Below are positions 60,288 to 64,000 of a stretch of 64,000 bases of DNA, piece by piece. This stretch comes from Xiphydria camelus (lineage: Eukaryota > Arthropoda > Insecta > Hymenoptera > Xiphydriidae), in contig OY783198.1 in assembly GCA_963678675.1 (NCBI GenBank), positions 19,950,684 through 20,014,683 on the forward strand. Direction: 5' to 3'. A program made the position numbers and the translations under genes. The notes below the pieces were generated by a model. The model was not told the DNA's origin. It saw nothing but the letters and a program-made list of their open reading frames with translations, and made no database searches. Each line of letters starts with the position of its first letter. Within the stretch, counting starts at the first letter, position 1.

Positions 60288-61877
60288 TAGAGGAATTCAG
60301 TTTATATCTCGAATCCGTATTCTTAGATTTGTTCGTAACTTTGAATGTTAAGAAGGGAAATGTTAAGAAGAGATTGTTTGATCGTTTATAAAGAAGAATA
60401 ATGGAAGCACTTATCTACTGTATCGTATTAGGATGACTCGTTAAGAGTTGTTAAAATTAAACGACGGTAAGCGATAATACGGAATTCAATAAATGAGGAA
60501 TCTTAATTAGGGACGATATCGGTTTCAGATTTTCAATTCATTTCCGGTCCTCCGATAGAGGAAGCGGGATGCAAGGGTTATTGTGCCGCATGTGACAATC
60601 AACCTTGTAATACAAAACTCACCGAAACCGCAACCGAAACCGATATTACAGTATTTCGAATCTCCTAGAAACGAACAAAAAAGAATACCATTAATTACTA
60701 GAGCACCTCACAAAGAAGAATATAAGAGATATCCGAAAGTCGACGACCGGCGAATTCTTCGCGATCGCACAATGGCCGTTCCCTTTACTCCGGAGACCCC
60801 GCACTTTCTTCGTTCCCGTTTTTTTTTCTTAACTTAAACGTCATTTACAATTCATCCAGCGCCTCGCTTGGAGAGGGGTCGATCTGTCAGTCCTCGGAGT
60901 CCCGAGGCCGCGCGCGCCCTCCGCAGGAGGAAGCGTCCGTGCAGGAAAGGACCCGAGGAGAAAAGGAAAATGGCGGCCGCGCCATTAATTAATAATAGAA
61001 TAGAGAGCGTAGTCGCGACCGGGTAGAGCGAGAGAGGGACTCTCGCTCTCTCTCCTTATCGTTCGTTCGCCCTCCCTCTCGCCGGTCCGGGGGAGGTTGG
61101 AGAACGAGGGGGTGGGCGCGCATAGGGGGTTGGAACGGGGAATGGATTTTATGCCCAGAGCGAGATATATGGCGGCCGCTACGCCCGGGCAAAAATAATA
61201 TTAATATCGGAAAGGAAAGGAGGGAAAGTTTCGCAGGCTGGCCCTGGTTTGGGCAGGGGATATCAAGTATAATCATAATAATAAACGCCCGAGCAGGGCG
61301 CCATCGCCATTGCTGGCTCTGGCCCTCCCCCGCCCTCTCATCGTATATACGCGTACACACGTACGCACACACGCTCGATATGCTATCGTGTACGTGTGTT
61401 ATAGATATGTGTAGGTGTGTACTGGTCGCCGTGTGTATGTATACGTGTATACATACGTGTGACAAAGTCGGAGTGTGTCGTGTGCTATATCTATACATCT
61501 ATAGAGCGAAGGATTAGATTAGCTTCCACTGGCTTCGCAAAGGCTTATATAGGTGGTTAGGTCGGATGTGGCAAACAAAAATATTTTATCGAAAATTGCT
61601 GGCTCTCTATCTCGAGTATTCCATGGACGAAATGTTCCGAGAGGGGGAAAATGTCGGGAGATTTTGATTGCTGTAATAGGAGAGAGAGAGAGAGCATACT
61701 TAAATGTTGTACGGATATATGATAATTTTCGTGGGTGATGCATTCTTTTGTGAGATTATTTAAATGCTCTATAGCAGAGGAAAGTCTGGAGAGATTTTAT
61801 CGATAGTAGATAGTGATAAATAGAGTACCTATAATTTCTTGATGAATATTACGGCAACTCATCTGTGCGACGATACC
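60288..61877. other. noncoding DNA
   Basis: No gene can be supported. The block 61140-61330 (around GATATATGGCGGCCGCTACG and AATAATATTAATATCGG) is unique and mixed in composition, and could be a regulatory element, though the sequence alone does not show this. A (TG/CA)-rich stretch spans 61350-61480. Confidence 0.4.
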
Positions 61878-62093
61878 TACACGGAAAAAAAAATAATTGT
61901 AACATCTACAAAGTTTGTGGCAAAATGCGGCACAAGGCCAATTTATTGTTACGGTAACTACAATTTTAGTAAAAATTACAGCAAACGTTTGCAACTTCTA
62001 CAAGTTTGATTATAATTTTTACCACAGTTGTAGTTATCGTAACAAGAAATTGGCCTTGTCCCGAAATTTACTCCACATTTTCTTTTCTGTGTA
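61878..62093. mobile_element. MITE family A, third copy
   Basis: A 216-bp foldback from TACACGGAAAAAAAAATAA to TTCTTTTCTGTGTA. It shares ATCTACAAAGTTTGTGGCAA, AATTTATTGTTACGGTAACT and TTTTAGTAAAAATTACAGC with the copy at 48586. It touches the next foldback element directly. Confidence 0.82.
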
Positions 62094-62290
62094 CACTGAG
62101 AAAAAAAAAAGATTAAAAATTATTCTGTTAGAAGGATAATCTGAGTATGAAAGGTAAAATAGATCAAAAATTATCCTTCCAGGGTTTAAAATTTAACCTT
62201 CCTTAGCATAATTTTTGATCTATTTTACCTTTCGTACTCAGATTATCCTTCTAACAGAATAATTTTTAATCTTTTTTTTTTCTCAGTGTA
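62092..62290. mobile_element. 199-bp near-perfect foldback MITE
   Basis: Begins TACACTGAGAAAAAAAAAAG and ends with the mirror TTTTTTTTTTCTCAGTGTA. The arms of about 80-90 bp (ATTAAAAATTATTCTGTTAG with CTAACAGAATAATTTTTAAT; GATAATCTGAGTA with its mirror) differ at very few positions. It abuts the family A copy on the left; an ACACGGAAAAAAGGATAA end follows on the right. Confidence 0.87.
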
Positions 62291-63079
62291 CGTACACGGA
62301 AAAAAGGATAAAACGCCGAGTACCGTTGTACATTGCAACTGCTATTGTGTCAAATATAAATTAATTCTACATCCGTAGCAACATTCAAGATATTTCACAG
62401 CCAATAGTACCACTGATGTATCACATAAAAGTACCTATATGAATTACAATTTTTGCAATATGAAAGATGCGGTGTTTACAATTCACCACGGTACTGTGCT
62501 ATGTCTGTGCTATGTCGCTCCCGAGAACAACTTCTACTCTGTGAAATATCACTAATTACTCCACTTATTGGGTACTTTGTACAAAATTCTTGTTTCCATG
62601 ATATATTTTTGTAAAATAATTTCGCGAAAAGCAGTTCTTCCGTCTCCTTCGTTAAGCATAAAAAATGACCACTTTTTCTCTCGACTCGAGCTCACCGTGT
62701 ATTAATCGACGTAAACGTCAGCCCCGGGACGTCGCGAGATAAAACCACATCCCCCTTCTACGGAACCCCCGCCCACGGATCTTCCTAGAGTTACGAGCCG
62801 CGGATGCATTTATATCGAATTGCAGCCCGGCCCTTATATTGGGTTTCCCAAATGGAGGCTTTTGTCTTCGCTCCGCTCCTTATAAGTGTGGATTTAGCCT
62901 TATCCGTGCCTCCGTCTCTCTCGCGCTCGCACCCGGGGCTTGACCACTCCCGGAGTCATCCCCCGTAGTGAGTTTTTTCCTCGGTTGTTTCGGGGGAGGA
63001 AGTTGTCGGGTGCGCCTCGGTGTGGTGGACCATGCATTTACGCACGTACACGCGATGCGTGTACGTATACCTCGCTCCT

Positions 63080-63128
<49 letters not shown>

Positions 63129-64000
63129 TTATCGCGATCTCATCGTTCCGCTTCTTCTGCGTGTCTCTCACCCACCCTCTTTTTATCCCCCCTCTCTCTC
63201 TCTCTTTCTGCACGTTTCATTTCATTATCATACCATTATTTTTTGCCTGCGTCATAAATTGCCTTTTTCCCATGGCTTTCTATGCTTTATGCGTTCCACT
63301 TCTGCTATTAATGTCAGCACTGGCCCCCCCCCCCGTTACGTTTCTTGCCGAAAACACATTCCGTCCGGGCAGTTATTAATGAATGAAACGGCGATTCCTT
63401 TTTTTTCTTATTTCGCCGCGGCTGGAGAAAAGTGGCGGCGGAGGGGGTGGCGGCATCCCGGCCAATGAAAATTGATGGATACCGGCGAGACGCCGCCACT
63501 CTCGGATTTGACGGTTTTGAGAACTAATGAAAATGGCGGTTTCGAGAGCGAGATCGGATGTCGCCGCGTCGTGGACTATCGATCATAGATTTTTCCGTGG
63601 GTTCCCTGGTTCGGCGATCCGAGCGCGGTTACTTTAGCGGACTTTTTTTAGTTAAGATCTAGGTACACGGGACACCGATGAACTTCTCTCAGCCGTAGCG
63701 TTACCTACACCGAATTTCGTATCTCGATACTTTACCGAATGGATTAGGTACAGAATAAATACCGGGAATCGAGATAATTTGTCCCATCACGTGCATCCGG
63801 TTGATGTGACATTACAAATTGTTCTCGATATTCATTCGGAATGAATGTATATTAAATTCAGACTGAAAGACCGAACTCCTTCATCCCAAATATGGTATCT
63901 ATTCGTCTCAACGTCTTTTGAAAAAATGAAAAATCGTCGGTATTCAAATCATAATACACCTCTAGGTCTCCCTCTGAAGTTTCCTCAATTATAATTTACA
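62291..64000. other. noncoding DNA to the window edge
   Basis: Contains CT-rich tracts at 63072-63126 and 63191-63208 and several C runs. Several overlapping short ORFs come from the CT tracts. No exon was recognised. Confidence 0.45.

Overview
The window is animal nuclear DNA and most likely comes from an insect, probably a hymenopteran (ant, bee or wasp). That placement is an inference: the genes are intron-rich with short GT-AG introns, they match animal orthologues closely, the intergenic DNA swings between AT-rich and CpG-rich blocks, and small foldback transposons are abundant. No rRNA, tRNA, CRISPR or bacterial feature was seen.

The left 38 kb holds five genes. (1) 1-2158, minus strand: part of a large low-complexity protein I do not recognise, cut by the window edge. 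(2) 6610-11616, plus: an INPP5E-type phosphoinositide 5-phosphatase ending in a CaaX box, with a 1,164-nt optional or alternative N-terminal exon. (3) 15291-26819, plus: the deubiquitinase USP7, 18 coding exons and 1,105 residues. A read-through of exon 10 would give a 596-residue form without the C-terminal ubiquitin-like domains. (4) 31012-33894, plus: serine hydroxymethyltransferase, apparently with alternative first exons for mitochondrial (524 aa) and cytosolic (464 aa) forms. (5) 35697-37540, minus: GET4, of the tail-anchored protein / BAG6 pathway (319 aa). SHMT and GET4 are convergent; GET4 may share a promoter region with a noncoding exon at about 38.2-38.8 kb. The genes do not form a pathway: they cover phosphoinositide signalling, deubiquitination, one-carbon metabolism and membrane-protein targeting.

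The right 25 kb (about 38.8-64 kb) has no intact gene that I can support. It contains a decayed protein kinase D copy (41008-42194, minus) that keeps its introns, carries three nonsense codons and is abutted by an 842-bp palindromic foldback element. It also holds many foldback or MITE-like elements of several families, one nested inside another, plus a degenerate CAC-GTG minisatellite in two arrays, a (GA)n microsatellite of about 350 bp, and CpG-rich DNA that may be the regulatory domain of a gene beyond the window.

I did not find a clearly new molecular system. The points most worth a second look are the USP7 truncated isoform, the INPP5E optional exon, the PKD pseudogene with its palindrome, the near-perfect long hairpins, the nested MITE, and the two CAC-GTG arrays.
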